A stretch of 64,000 nt of DNA, from NCBI RefSeq assembly GCF_030758955.1, contig NZ_CP132360.1:1343777-1407776 (forward strand), given 5' to 3'. The stretch comes from Agrococcus beijingensis (GTDB lineage Bacteria; Actinomycetota; Actinomycetes; Actinomycetales; Microbacteriaceae). Below, piece by piece: positions 63,958 through 64,000 of this stretch (position 1 is the stretch's first letter; each line of letters starts with the position of its first letter). The position numbers were made by a program, and so were the translations under genes. The notes under the pieces were generated by a model. That model was given only the letters and a program-made list of their open reading frames with translations. It was not told the origin of the DNA and made no database searches.

Positions 63958-64000
63958 GCAGGCATCACACCACGGGCCACTGACACGCCCGAGAGCCTGT

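Overview
The window is very GC-rich with strong third-position G/C bias, so most genes have long antisense shadow frames. Gene content points to an actinobacterium, most likely a Microbacteriaceae member: two-gene Ku/LigD end joining, a mycothiol-type (MDMPI) enzyme, an actinobacterial-type dcd, DUF1206 proteins, a SARP regulator, an HspR-type HAIR operator, an Rpf/LysM cell-wall protein and many apparently leaderless genes. I cannot name the species. No rRNA, tRNA, CRISPR array or complete insertion sequence was found.

Layout. 1-7.4 kb holds housekeeping and small genes: an MFS permease, a DUF559-type protein, dcd with a coupled hypothetical gene, two tandem DUF1206 membrane proteins and a dienelactone-hydrolase-like enzyme. 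7.5-10.2 kb is one large DUF4062-STAND ATPase-TPR gene, an NLR-like architecture. 10.2-16.5 kb holds a YbdK-type ligase, ku-ligD, an 11-copy tandem repeat and a glutaryl-CoA-dehydrogenase-like gene. 16.5-21.1 kb is a minus-strand run: DinB-like protein, membrane protein, SARP regulator, Tat multicopper oxidase and an overlapping signal peptidase. 21.4-24.3 kb is a lower-GC mercury locus (merA, merR, plus a CtaG-like protein lacking the usual histidines).

24.5-40.9 kb is an apparently complete phenylacetyl-CoA catabolic set in two blocks (paaJ-F-H-Z; paaI-K-R divergent from paaA-B-C-D-E, then paaG). The two blocks share a 22-bp operator whose candidate regulator is the TetR protein encoded between them. 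Between the blocks sit an NTF2-like gene, a lower-GC AAA+ ATPase with its own palindromic operator, an rpf-type gene with a structured leader, and an ANT-like nucleotidyltransferase. 40.9-52.6 kb is mixed: MDMPI, DUF805, D-amino-acid oxidase, methyltransferase, a ClpC-like unfoldase under a perfect HAIR element, a DAACS symporter flanked by unusual repeats, a repetitive secreted protein, a luciferase-like monooxygenase, a lipoprotein and a PfpI protein.

52.7-63.5 kb is a sialic-acid operon: a SatABCD-type peptide-family ABC transporter (with a fused permease-ATPase), nanA, nanK, nanE, nagB and a terminal alpha/beta hydrolase. Many of the genes are translationally coupled, and the operon is divergent from a FadR-type GntR regulator. 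A truncated gene fragment closes the window.

Two signals run through the whole window. First, about a dozen genes have a -10-like NANNNT hexamer exactly 6-7 nt before the start codon, the arrangement expected for leaderless transcripts. Second, many intergenic spaces hold palindromes, several built as an outer stem, a roughly 4-nt unpaired box and an inner stem, with at least two families present in more than one copy.
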